The notes: generated by a model from the sequence alone, not told the origin. Shown: positions 1-7,802, numbered from the stretch's first letter. The stretch is DNA of 15,425 bases from CAMLLJ01 sp035759585 (GCA_035759585.1 DASTUP010000009.1:1-15425), one strand, 5' to 3'. Translations and numbers: made by a program.

Positions 1-665
1 AGATCCGCAACCCGCTCGCTTCCATCCGCAGCTCGGTCGAGCAGCTCGCGCGCGGCCGCCACGCGGGCGACGATGAAAAGGTTCTCGCCGGCCTCATCGT
101 GCGCGAGAGCGACCGCCTGAGCCGGCTGCTGAGCGAGTTCCTCGATTTCTCGCGCGTGCGGGCCACACGGGCGGAGCCGGTGGACGTGCACGAAGTGGCC
201 ACGGCGGCGGTGGGGCTCGTCGAGGCGCATCCCGACCGGAAGCCGGGCGCGCGCATCCGGGTGGATGGCGAGCCGACCATCATCGAGGGCGACGAGGACC
301 TCCTGCACCGGACCCTCGTCAATCTCATCCTCAATGCCGTACAGGCCGCGGGGGACGGACCGGTGGACGTGACCGTCTCGGTGCGTGCCGTGCGGCAGGG
401 CGATCTTCCGGCGGGCCTGCGGATCGATCGGCCCGTTCGTCTCCGGGTCCGGGACACCGGGCCCGGGATTCCCGAGGAAATCCGGGAGCGGATGTTCGAG
501 CCGTTCGTGAGCCGCCGACCCGGCGGCACCGGGCTCGGGCTCGCGATCGTGCAGCGCGCAATCGCGGCGCACCGGGGCGCCGTGATCGTCGATTCGGAGC
601 CGGGTGCAGGAACCACATTCACCATCTATCTGCCCGCCACCTGGGTGGCGGAGGACGTCGCATGA
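1..665 (+). CDS. Sensor histidine kinase, C-terminal part (5' end cut by window)
   Basis: Reading frame is open from base 3 to a TGA at 663-665, giving 220 visible residues; the true start lies upstream. It opens just after the phospho-acceptor His: the first codons read IRNPLASIRSSVEQL, the tail of an H-box whose HE is off the edge. ATP-binding boxes follow in order: N-box around LVNLILNAVQAA, G1 DTGPGIP, F-box FEPF, G2 GTGLGLAIV. It should autophosphorylate and pass phosphate to the response regulator whose ATG overlaps this stop (ATGA, 662-665). The F-box continues as VSRRPGG where FTTK-type residues are usual, a mild deviation. Any sensor or membrane domain is off the window, so whether it is PilS proper cannot be judged. 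Its position just upstream of a PilR-like activator and pilA suggests pilus control (inference). Confidence 0.93.
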   Translation, partial: IRNPLASIRSSVEQLARGRHAGDDEKVLAGLIVRESDRLSRLLSEFLDFSRVRATRAEPVDVHEVATAAVGLVEAHPDRKPGARIRVDGEPTIIEGDEDLLHRTLVNLILNAVQAAGDGPVDVTVSVRAVRQGDLPAGLRIDRPVRLRVRDTGPGIPEEIRERMFEPFVSRRPGGTGLGLAIVQRAIAAHRGAVIVDSEPGAGTTFTIYLPATWVAEDVA

Positions 666-2044
666 GTCAGAAGCCGAGCATCCTTGTCGTGGACGACGAG
701 TCGGGCATCCTCGATACCCTCAGGATCCTCCTCAGGAACGAGGGGTTCGAGGTCACCACCGCGCAGGGCGGGCGGGCGGGCCTGGAGCAGATCAGGACCG
801 GCACGCACGACATCATCCTCTCCGACGTCCGGATGCCCGGGGTCGGCGGGCTCGACATCCTTGCGGCCGCCAAGGAGCAGGACTCGATGACGCCCGTGAT
901 CCTGATGACGGCGCAGGCCGACCTCCGGAGCGCCATCGACGCGCTCAACCTCGGCGCCTACTACTACATCCAGAAGCCGTTCTCGAACGACGATCTCGTG
1001 GCCATCGTCCGGCGCGCGAGCGAGTATCGCGCGGTGCGGGTCGAGAACAAGCAGCTGAAGCAGGAGATCCGCCGGCGCGAGCGGAACGGCAACGTCGAAC
1101 GCCCGATCGGCAAATCGAAGCGGTTCACCGAGCTGCTGCGCCTCGCCGAGCACATCGCCCCGACCGATTCGACCGTGCTGATCCAGGGAGAAAGCGGAAC
1201 GGGCAAGGAGGTCGTGGCGCGCTACCTCCACAACCTCTCGTCGCGCGCCGAAGGGCCGTTCATGTCGATCAACTGCGGCGCGCTCCCCGAGAACCTGCTC
1301 GAGAGCGAGCTCTTCGGCCATGTGAAGGGAAGCTTTACCGGCGCGGTGCGGGACAAGCAGGGGCTCTTCGCCGCTGCGCGCGGCGGGACCTTCTTCCTCG
1401 ACGAGGTCGGGGAGATGCCGCCGTCGCTCCAGGTGAAGCTGCTCCGCGTGCTGCAGGAGCGCGAGGTGATTCCGGTCGGGGCAACCGAGTCGATCCCGGT
1501 GGATGTCCGAATCATCGCGGCCACCAACCGCGACCTCGAGGAGGAGATCCGGCGCGGCAACTTCCGATCCGACCTGTTCTACCGGCTCAACGTCATCGCG
1601 CTCGACCTTCCGCCGCTCCGGGAGCGGCGGGACGACCTCCTCCTCCTCATCGAGTCCTTCCTCAACCAGCTCGGCAGCGAAAGCGAGTCGGCGCCGAAGG
1701 CGCTCAGCTCGGAGGCGCTGGACGCGGTGATGGTGTACGACTGGCCGGGCAACGTCCGCGAGCTCGAGAACGCGCTCGAGCATGCGGTCGTCCTCAGCCG
1801 CGGGAACATCATCGACGCGGGTGCGCTTCCCGTCCGGATCACTACCCGAAGGAAGGAGCCGCTCGTCGCGGAGCGTTCCTACCGCAATCCGGCGCTGGAA
1901 GTCATCGAGCGCGCCTACATCATGTGGGTGCTCCAGGCGGAAGGTGGGAACAAGACCCGCGCTGCCGAGGTCCTCGGCATCGATCCCTCGACGCTCTATC
2001 GGAAGCTGAGCCGGTACGAGGAGCAGCAGGTCGCCGAGGCATAG
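662..2044 (+). CDS. NtrC/PilR-family sigma-54-dependent response regulator
   Basis: 460 residues, the usual length for three-domain NtrC-type activators. Receiver domain about 5-120, with acidic pocket D11-D12, phospho-acceptor D55, T83 and K105. AAA+ sigma-54 interaction domain about 148-385: Walker A GESGTGKE 176-183, Walker B TFFLDE 243-248, and the sigma-54 contact loop at 223-228 reads GSFTGA instead of GAFTGA. A Fis-type helix-turn-helix lies at about 430-451 (NKTRAAEVLGI...STLYRKL). The ATG overlaps the stop of the upstream kinase, indicating translational coupling as a cognate pair. It ends before a hairpin terminator, and the next gene is pilA, preceded by a consensus -24/-12 promoter, so regulation of pilA in the manner of PilR is likely (inference). 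Ser for Ala in the contact loop occurs in some natural activators and does not by itself argue for loss of function. Confidence 0.95.
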   Translation: MSQKPSILVVDDESGILDTLRILLRNEGFEVTTAQGGRAGLEQIRTGTHDIILSDVRMPGVGGLDILAAAKEQDSMTPVILMTAQADLRSAIDALNLGAYYYIQKPFSNDDLVAIVRRASEYRAVRVENKQLKQEIRRRERNGNVERPIGKSKRFTELLRLAEHIAPTDSTVLIQGESGTGKEVVARYLHNLSSRAEGPFMSINCGALPENLLESELFGHVKGSFTGAVRDKQGLFAAARGGTFFLDEVGEMPPSLQVKLLRVLQEREVIPVGATESIPVDVRIIAATNRDLEEEIRRGNFRSDLFYRLNVIALDLPPLRERRDDLLLLIESFLNQLGSESESAPKALSSEALDAVMVYDWPGNVRELENALEHAVVLSRGNIIDAGALPVRITTRRKEPLVAERSYRNPALEVIERAYIMWVLQAEGGNKTRAAEVLGIDPSTLYRKLSRYEEQQVAEA

Positions 2045-2062
2045 CATCGAATCAGCCGCGAC

Positions 2063-2082
2063 ATGGATATCGATGGATATCA
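2063..2082. repeat. 10-bp tandem repeat with GATATC palindromes
   Basis: ATGGATATCG is followed at once by ATGGATATCA (2063-2072 and 2073-2082). Each copy holds the palindrome GATATC, with ATCGAT at the junction. The period equals one helical turn. It lies between the regulator stop and its terminator. It is conspicuously AT-rich for this window. Function unknown; it could be a protein-binding site or chance. Confidence 0.6.
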
Positions 2083-2088
2083 TTAGAG

Positions 2089-2113
2089 AGGCGGGCCGCC
2101 GGGCCCGCCTTTC
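2089..2113 (+). terminator. Rho-independent-type terminator after the first regulator gene
   Basis: A 9-bp perfect stem (2089-2097 with 2102-2110, AGGCGGGCC/GGCCCGCCT) closes a GCCG loop and is followed by a short TTTC. It should separate the kinase-regulator operon from pilA. The T-run is short, so efficiency is uncertain. Confidence 0.72.
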
Positions 2114-2233
2114 GCTTGGCAGTTCCGCATGTCACGGTACCGCACCGCGTTTCCGCGATACGCCCTCGATTCAGCCACTGCACTAACCTGCATCCGGGTC
2201 GGTTCGGGGAGCCCAGCTCGCCGCCGCCTTGCA

Positions 2234-2247
2234 AAATCCGCGGATTT
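2234..2247. promoter_or_regulatory. Perfect 14-bp palindrome, candidate enhancer site for a PilR-like activator
   Basis: AAATCCG/CGGATTT is perfectly self-complementary, centred at 2240/2241, about 118 bp upstream of the start site predicted from the -24/-12 promoter. That is the usual distance for an NtrC-type activator, whose Fis-type HTH binds as a dimer to dyads. A second, imperfect GC-rich palindrome is centred exactly 19 bp downstream (2259/2260). The role is inferred from position and symmetry only. Confidence 0.45.
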
Positions 2248-2331
2248 CATGGCGCGCCCGGGCGTGCAATGCTCTTCATAACATGGCGTAAGCTGTTGAC
2301 TCCGGCCCGCTTGCGCGGCCTCCCCGACGGG

Positions 2332-2346
2332 TGGCACAGGCGTTGC
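2332..2346 (+). promoter_or_regulatory. Sigma-54 (-24/-12) promoter of pilA
   Basis: TGGCAC (2332-2337), five bases, TTGC (2343-2346) matches the sigma-54 consensus TGGCAC-R-N4-TTGC at every defined position, with GG and GC exactly 12 bp apart. Transcription would start near 2358, giving a leader of about 70 bases before the pilin ATG. sigma-54 control of pilA through PilR is established in Pseudomonas and Myxococcus-type systems, and a PilR-like gene lies next door. Confidence 0.85.
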
Positions 2347-2427
2347 CTTTCCATGGCCCCGGACAGACCCCCACTCACTGCTGGCTCGGACAGTTTGCAG
2401 GCTTACCACTTCCGGAGGTTGGGCACC

Positions 2428-2868
2428 ATGATGAACCGCAAGGGCTTTACGCTCATCGAGCTCCTCATCGTCGTCGTGATCATCGGCATTCTTGCCGCGA
2501 TCGCGATCCCGAAGTTCGCGAACACGAAGGAGAAGGCCGTCGTGGCCTCGATGAAGAGCGACCTGAAGAACCTGGTCGCCGCGCAGGAAGCGTTCTTCTC
2601 GGACAACCAGGACTACGCCGGGTCGGTCGCGGCGACGCAGACGAACGGCACGGGTGGCGCGGGCGCGCTCGCCTTCACCCCGTCGGCGAACAACGTGATC
2701 ACGATCAACTACGTCGACGCGTCCGGCTGGTCGGCCACCGTCGTCAACGCGACCGTGTCGAGCGCCTCGAACGACCAGTGCGGCATCTTCGTGGGTGATG
2801 CTGCGACGTTTGCCGGCGGCGCCGGCCTGGCCGCGACGGACCCGGAGGGTGCACCGCGCTGCTACTAA
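2428..2868 (+). CDS. pilA: Type IV major pilin (first of two tandem copies)
   Basis: 146-residue precursor. The leader MMNRKG ends in Gly, and the mature protein begins FTLIE, with the Glu5 needed for N-methylation and assembly. The hydrophobic N-terminal helix ends IAIPKF, with the helix-breaking Pro of type IVa pilins. Prepilin peptidase would cleave after G6, leaving 140 residues. Two Cys (C118, C145, the last but one residue) probably form the D-region disulfide. Start choice: GGAGG (2414-2418) is 9 bases before ATG 2428; ATG 2431 is an alternative one codon shorter. The coding frame is open far upstream but that stretch is not protein-like. It lies downstream of the -24/-12 promoter and is followed by three hairpins. 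The helix through the FTLIE...KSDLKNLVAAQEA stretch is almost identical in the next gene, while the C-terminal half differs. Confidence 0.95.
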   Translation: MMNRKGFTLIELLIVVVIIGILAAIAIPKFANTKEKAVVASMKSDLKNLVAAQEAFFSDNQDYAGSVAATQTNGTGGAGALAFTPSANNVITINYVDASGWSATVVNATVSSASNDQCGIFVGDAATFAGGAGLAATDPEGAPRCY

Positions 2869-2901
2869 GCCTCGATTGAGGCAGCATCAAAGCCCTTGAT
2901 G
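2869..2901 (+). other. Two small hairpins in the 3' untranslated region of the first pilin
   Basis: Immediately after the stop codon GCCTC-GATT-GAGGC (2869-2882) forms a perfect 5-bp stem, and CATCAA-AGCCC-TTGATG (2885-2901) a perfect 6-bp stem. Neither has a T-run. Together with the terminator just downstream they make three consecutive hairpins, an arrangement that could protect a highly expressed pilin mRNA from 3' decay (inference). Confidence 0.6.
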
Positions 2902-2908
2902 CGGCGAG

Positions 2909-2937
2909 TGGGCGGCGGTGGTTACCGCCGCCCATTT
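2909..2937 (+). terminator. Terminator hairpin between the two pilin genes
   Basis: TGGGCGGCGG (2909-2918) pairs perfectly with CCGCCGCCCA (2925-2934) around a six-base loop, then TTTC. It probably ends or attenuates the first pilin transcript, so the second pilin would be made by readthrough or from its own promoter. Confidence 0.78.
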
Positions 2938-3020
2938 CGCTAAGGGCACCGAAGGACGCTGGGGCCGATCCGAGTACCACGGCACCAGGGCAGGTACCCG
3001 GAAGCGCATACGGACCAAAC

Positions 3021-3027
3021 AGGGAGG
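3021..3027 (+). promoter_or_regulatory. Ribosome binding site deciding the start of the second pilin
   Basis: AGGGAGG ends 5 bases before GTG 3033, which is in frame with the pilin. The downstream in-frame ATG 3051 has no comparable site. An ATG at 3029 is out of frame with the pilin. Confidence 0.6.
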
Positions 3028-3032
3028 CATGT

Positions 3033-3455
3033 GTGGCGACGCAGGCAGCGATGAAAAACCTGAACGGCAGCGAGCGTGGCTTCACGCTCATCGAGCTGCT
3101 GATCGTGGTGGTGATCATCGGCATCCTGGCCGCCATCGCCATCCCGAAGTTCTCGAACACGAAGGACCGCGCGATCATCAGCCAGATGAAGAGCGATCTG
3201 CGCAACCTGGTTGCCGCGCAGGAGGCGTACGCGGCCGATCACGGCAACGCCTATTACAACGGCCCGCTGCCGGACCCGTCGATGGTGTACGGCGGTTCCG
3301 CGGGCGTCACCGTCACGCTGTCGACCGTCACCGCCACAGGCTGGGCCGCCACGGCGACGCATGGATCCGTCACCCGTATCTGCTACATCTTCACCGGGAC
3401 CTCGGGTCCCCACGGCGTGGCGACGGTCGAAGGGCGCGTAGCCTGCTCCCTCTGA
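3033..3455 (+). CDS. pilA: Type IV major pilin paralogue (second tandem copy)
   Basis: 140-residue precursor from GTG 3033, or 134 residues from ATG 3051. Its leader is 16 residues from GTG (10 from ATG) and ends SERG before FTLIE, longer than the leader of the first pilin. The mature helix, with Glu5 and IAIPKF, is nearly identical to that of the first pilin. The C-terminal half has diverged and keeps two Cys (C117, C138) for a disulfide loop. This is a tandem duplication with a conserved assembly helix and a variable exposed domain; the copy may be an alternative major pilin or a minor subunit. No properly spaced -24/-12 site precedes it: the nearest, GGGCAC at 2944, is one base off in spacing. 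It lies 10 bases before the kinase gene, so it may share a transcript with the second two-component pair. Confidence 0.93.
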   Translation: MATQAAMKNLNGSERGFTLIELLIVVVIIGILAAIAIPKFSNTKDRAIISQMKSDLRNLVAAQEAYAADHGNAYYNGPLPDPSMVYGGSAGVTVTLSTVTATGWAATATHGSVTRICYIFTGTSGPHGVATVEGRVACSL

Positions 3456-3465
3456 GGACCTGACC

Positions 3466-4613
3466 ATGAGGACAGGAGCGTTGCGCTCGCTCCGCGACCA
3501 GCTGCTCGTGCAGCTGGTTTTCCTGGCAAGCGCGGCCGTGCTCCTCGTCGGCCTGATCACGCTGGTCCTCGCCGGCGCCGACCTCGGGACGCTCCTCCTC
3601 CCGCTCGGCGCCTTCTGGCTGGGAAGCACCGTGATCTTCGTCCTCTTCGGCATCCACGTCACGCGGCGCGACGTGCTCGCCCCGCTCTCGGCGCTTTCGA
3701 ACGAAGCGGACCGGCTCGCCGCCGCCCTGCCCGGGACGCCGATGCCGGCCGCGGGGACCTACGAATCGCGGGAATTCGTGCAACTCGCCGAGCGCTACCG
3801 CGCCATGGCGGAAGGACTCCTCGACGCGCAGAGCCAGGTCGTGCGGGTCGAAAAACTCGCCGGAATCGGACAGCTCGCGGCGGGCGTGGCGCATGAGGTG
3901 CGGAACCCGCTGGGCGCGATCGCGACGTACATCGAGGTCCTGCGGAGGCGCGGGGTGGATCCCGCGGCGCTCGAGGAAATGCAGCGCGCGGTGGACCGGG
4001 TCGAGAAGATCGTCGCTTCGCTGCTCGACTACTCGCGGCCCGGCGAAACCTCGGGCGCGACCGATCCCGCCGCCGCGCTCCGGACGGCGGCCGATTTCCT
4101 CGCGGCGCAGGGTGTATTCCGGGAGCATGAGCTCGCCCTCGAGCTTCCCGAGTCGCTGCCGCCGGTGCGCGGCGATCGCCATGCGCTCGAGCAGGTCGCG
4201 GTGAACCTGCTGCTCAACGCCTGCGATGCCGCGCCTGGCACGCGCATCTGGGCCGGGGTTCGCGCGCATGAACTGGAGCTCAGGCCGCATGCCGCTGCGC
4301 GCGCAGCGGAAGCCGATCCGCGTCTCGGGCGGCGCTATCTCCCGCGCCCTCGGCGGCCCGAGCTGCCGGCCGGCACGCGCGGCGCGCTGCTCTACGTCGC
4401 CGACGACGGCCCCGGAGTTGCTGATGCAGACCGGGAGCGGGTCTTCGATCCGTTCTTCACGACCAAGGCTCCGGGCAAGGGCACCGGCCTCGGACTGGCC
4501 ATCGTGGCGCGCACGGTGCACGCTGCGGGCGGGCTCGTCTGGGTGGACCGCGCGCGGGAAGGCGGCGCGGCTTTCAAGGTGTTTCTCCCAGCCACCGGGA
4601 CGGCAATGCACTG

Positions 4614-4614
<1 letters not shown>
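3466..4614 (+). CDS. Membrane-bound sensor histidine kinase, PilS-like
   Basis: 382 residues. Two transmembrane segments lie at about 14-38 and 42-64 with almost no periplasmic loop, so it probably senses within or near the membrane. A short HAMP-like linker (about 65-90) follows. The H-box carries H143 in AHEVRNPLG; the N-box has N251 in VNLLLNACDAA; G1 is DDGPG about 313-317; F-box VFDPFFTTK; G2 GTGLGLAIV about 339-347. Between N-box and G1 lies an unusually long segment (about 261-306) rich in Arg, Ala and Pro. ATG 3466 is preceded by GAGG at 3454-3457, which overlaps the upstream pilin stop region. Its stop overlaps the next ATG by one base (TGATG), so it is translationally coupled to its cognate regulator. 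The pilus-gene setting on both sides argues for control of pilin expression. Pseudomonas PilS has six TM helices, so this is not a strict orthologue. Confidence 0.94.
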
Positions 4615-5984
<1,370 letters not shown>

Positions 5985-6019
5985 CGCGCAGAATTCTGCA
6001 GTTCGCGCAGGATTCTGCA
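5985..6019. promoter_or_regulatory. Tandem dyad repeats, candidate enhancer for the minor pilin promoter
   Basis: CGCGCAGAATTCTGCA (5985-6000) recurs as CGCGCAGGATTCTGCA (6004-6019), one base different. Each holds a 12-bp palindrome GCAG-RATT-CTGC: the first is perfect (5988-5999), the second (6007-6018) has one mismatch. Centres are 19 bp apart, about 108 and 89 bp upstream of the start predicted from the -24/-12 element at 6076. Paired dyads at this distance are typical upstream activating sequences for NtrC-type regulators, and one is encoded immediately upstream. The pairing with that regulator is inferred. Confidence 0.68.
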
Positions 6020-6075
6020 TGGACCATCGCGCCGCCAGCCCGACTTAACCCATTGCCAATACAACAGTTGACTTC

Positions 6076-6090
6076 TGGCCCGCCAAATGC
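6076..6090 (+). promoter_or_regulatory. Probable sigma-54 (-24/-12) promoter of the minor pilin operon
   Basis: TGGCCC (6076-6081), five bases, ATGC (6087-6090), then T. GG and GC have the same 12-bp spacing as the pilA promoter; two bases depart from TGGCAC/TTGC. The start would be near 6102, with a 50-base leader to the first minor pilin. The dyads upstream strengthen the call. An inverted repeat overlaps the element. Confidence 0.5.
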
Positions 6091-6101
6091 TCATTGGCGG
6101 G
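6079..6101. repeat. Inverted repeat over the minor pilin promoter
   Basis: CCCGCCAA (6079-6086) and TTGGCGGG (6094-6101) are perfect inverted repeats with a 7-base spacer. They run from inside the -24 box to just before the predicted start. It could be a terminator for the upstream regulator gene, though no T-run follows, or an operator for a repressor. Confidence 0.6.
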
Positions 6102-6151
6102 TCCGTTCCTGGCGATGTCCGGCATCGCCCACTCGCACGGCGGAGAACGAG

Positions 6152-6598
6152 ATGGCGTCACGCAGAGGGTTCACGCTCATCGAGGTCATGATCGTCATCG
6201 TGGTGGCGGGCCTGCTCTTCATGATCGGGCTGCCACGGCTCCGGGATGCCGTCCTCCGGAACAACGTCTATCAGTCGCGCGTGGCGCTTTCCGCGCTGTA
6301 CGCGCGGACCCGCGCCGTGTCGATCGAGCAGGGGCGGATGGGGTACCTCGCCATCAGCGGCAACCGCGTGGCCGTGCTCGTGCGCCTCACGCCCACCGGC
6401 GCCGCCTGGGCGGATACGATCGGCGTGGTCGAAGACCTGAACGAACGCTACGGCGTCACCGTCACCACCACCGACGACACCATCCGCGTCGATCCGCGCG
6501 GCTTCGGTCTCAACGATCTGACTGAAACGATCGCCGTCAGCCGGGACGGGATCGCGGATACCATCTTCATCAGCCCGTTCGGGAGGATCCAGCAGTGA
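6152..6598 (+). CDS. FimT/GspH-family minor pilin (pseudopilin)
   Basis: 148 residues from ATG 6152, preceded by GGAGA (6142-6146) five bases upstream. The frame is open from 6053, but that stretch holds the promoter elements. Leader MASRRG, then FTLIEVMIVIVVAGLLFMIGLP: prepilin peptidase site, Glu5 and helix with the typical Pro. The remainder (RDAVLRNNVYQSRVALSALYARTRAVSIEQG) matches the GspH/FimT/FimU pattern. In Pseudomonas FimU heads the minor pilin operon, as this gene does here. Such subunits prime pilus assembly in the inner membrane and sit near the tip. Stop overlaps the next start (GTGA). Confidence 0.9.
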   Translation: MASRRGFTLIEVMIVIVVAGLLFMIGLPRLRDAVLRNNVYQSRVALSALYARTRAVSIEQGRMGYLAISGNRVAVLVRLTPTGAAWADTIGVVEDLNERYGVTVTTTDDTIRVDPRGFGLNDLTETIAVSRDGIADTIFISPFGRIQQ

Positions 6599-6960
6599 CG
6601 AACCGCCAGGGGTTCACCGTGGTCGAGGTGCTCGTCGCCATCATGGTGCTGGGCGTCGGCATCCTTGCGCTGGTCGGGTCGTCCGCGTTGGTCAGCCGGA
6701 TGATCGGCGAGGGGAAGCGCGCCACCTACGCGGCGCAGATTGCACAGCGGCGCATCGAGGCATTCCGGCGGGAAGCGGCGCTGACCGCCAATTGCGGCAG
6801 CCTCGCCGCTGCCACCGGGACGGCCAGCACCGATCGCATCACGGAGCAGTGGGCCATCACCGTCGGCAACGACAGCCGGAACATCACCGTGCGCGCCATC
6901 TATCCGAACGGCCGCGGCAACGACACCGTGCAATTGACCACCATCGTGGGATGCTACTGA
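6595..6960 (+). CDS. pilV: Minor pilin PilV
   Basis: 121 residues from GTG 6595, overlapping the preceding stop by four bases, with GGAGG (6582-6586) eight bases upstream. Leader MTNRQG, then FTVVEVLVAIMVLGVGILALVG, the hydrophobic pattern characteristic of PilV/GspI-type subunits, with Glu5 present. Two Cys (one in NCGS, one in the terminal GCY) could form a disulfide. Short compared with Pseudomonas PilV (about 185 residues), so the globular domain is reduced. Second gene of the FimT-PilV-PilW-PilX order. Confidence 0.88.
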   Translation: MTNRQGFTVVEVLVAIMVLGVGILALVGSSALVSRMIGEGKRATYAAQIAQRRIEAFRREAALTANCGSLAAATGTASTDRITEQWAITVGNDSRNITVRAIYPNGRGNDTVQLTTIVGCY

Positions 6961-6962
6961 CC

Positions 6963-7802
6963 ATGCGCACACGCCTGTCGAATCGCCGCGGCTTCTCGCT
7001 GATCGAGCTGCTCGTCGTCGTGGTCCTCATGGGGATCATCGGCGCCACGCTGACCCGCGTCCTCCTCAACATGCAGCGCGCATCCCGTGCGCAGTCGGAG
7101 CGCGTCACGCTGCAGGGAAATCTCCGGGCGGGGATTGCCTTCATTCCGGCCGAGCTGCGGGACCTCAGTGCGGAGGACATCATCGTCGCGGACCCCGATC
7201 ATATCGAGTACCGGGCCATGCGCGCCGCCGGCGTCGCATGCGCGGTCGCGGGGACCCAGCTCACGCTGCGGGATGCGCTCACTTTCAGGTACCGCCCCAT
7301 CCTGGCAGGCCGGGACAGCGCTTTCGTCTTCGTCGAGAATGATCCGACGCTGGGTGCCGACGATCAGTGGGTCGCGGTCGGCATCACGGGTGTCGCCGCC
7401 GGCACCTGTCCGGGTGGTGGCGCCGCGACGGTCCTGACCCTGGCGAACGCCGGCGTCGGCGCGGTGCTCGGACAGATCGTGGTCGAGGCGCCGGTCCGCA
7501 TGTTCGAACGCATGGAGCTCGGTCTCTACACGGCGGACGGACGCTCCTGGCTCGGCGCGCGGTCGATCAGTGCCGGCGAAGCAGCGATGCAGCCGGTTCT
7601 CGGTCCGCTCGTCGCCGACAGCGGCCTCAAGCTGACGTATCACGCCGCCAACGGCGCCGCGACAGGCACCATCGCGAACATGCGCCAGATCAACATCACG
7701 CTCATGGGCGAGACCGGCGTTCCCATCTCGTCGGCCTACGGCGGCCCGGTAATCCACGACGATTCGATCGTCGCCCGAGTCCTTCTGCGGAACGCCAACT
7801 GA
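6963..7802 (+). CDS. PilW-like minor pilin
   Basis: 279 residues from ATG 6963, two bases after the pilV stop. An in-frame ATG at 6951 would add four residues (MLLT) and overlap pilV; neither has a strong ribosome binding site, so coupling to pilV translation is likely. Leader MRTRLSNRRG, then FSLIELLVVVVLMGIIGATLTRVL with Glu5. Length and place in the operon match PilW (about 274 residues in Pseudomonas), the GspJ-like large minor pilin; the C-terminal region itself I do not recognise. Its TGA overlaps the following ATG (TGATG). Confidence 0.85.
   Translation: MRTRLSNRRGFSLIELLVVVVLMGIIGATLTRVLLNMQRASRAQSERVTLQGNLRAGIAFIPAELRDLSAEDIIVADPDHIEYRAMRAAGVACAVAGTQLTLRDALTFRYRPILAGRDSAFVFVENDPTLGADDQWVAVGITGVAAGTCPGGGAATVLTLANAGVGAVLGQIVVEAPVRMFERMELGLYTADGRSWLGARSISAGEAAMQPVLGPLVADSGLKLTYHAANGAATGTIANMRQINITLMGETGVPISSAYGGPVIHDDSIVARVLLRNAN

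Larger units (their letters stand above)
2045..2427 (+). other. Intergenic control region upstream of the first pilin gene
   Basis: 383 bp without a convincing gene. In order it holds a 10-bp tandem repeat (2063-2082), a hairpin terminator (2089-2113), a 14-bp perfect palindrome (2234-2247), an imperfect GC-rich palindrome centred at 2259/2260, a -24/-12 promoter (2332-2346) and the pilin ribosome binding site GGAGG (2414-2418). An open frame from 604 reads through this region into the pilin, but its translation here is Arg/Pro-rich with no domain, and it overlaps the regulator out of frame, so it is not coding. About 2114-2230 shows nothing I can name beyond two CTGCA words 10 bp apart (2178 and 2188). 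Confidence 0.8.

Noticed and set aside
626..2083. 485-residue open frame on the - strand opposite the first regulator
   Set aside because: Same reason: mirror of the NtrC-type gene with charged low-complexity composition.
2115..2130. TTGGCA element upstream of pilA as a -24 box
   Set aside because: No GC at the required distance.
2295..2300. TTGACT as a sigma-70 -35 box upstream of pilA
   Set aside because: No -10-like hexamer at 16-18 bp; the sequence there is GC-rich. The similar TTGACT at 6068 also lacks a good -10.
604..2427. Possible giant fusion of the pilin to an upstream frame
   Set aside because: The frame is open by composition only; it overlaps the regulator out of frame and crosses a terminator and a promoter. 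The pilin has its own ribosome binding site and a signal peptide at 2428.
2944..2959. -24/-12 promoter for the second pilin (GGGCAC...ACGC)
   Set aside because: GG and GC are one base too far apart; sigma-54 promoters do not tolerate spacing changes.
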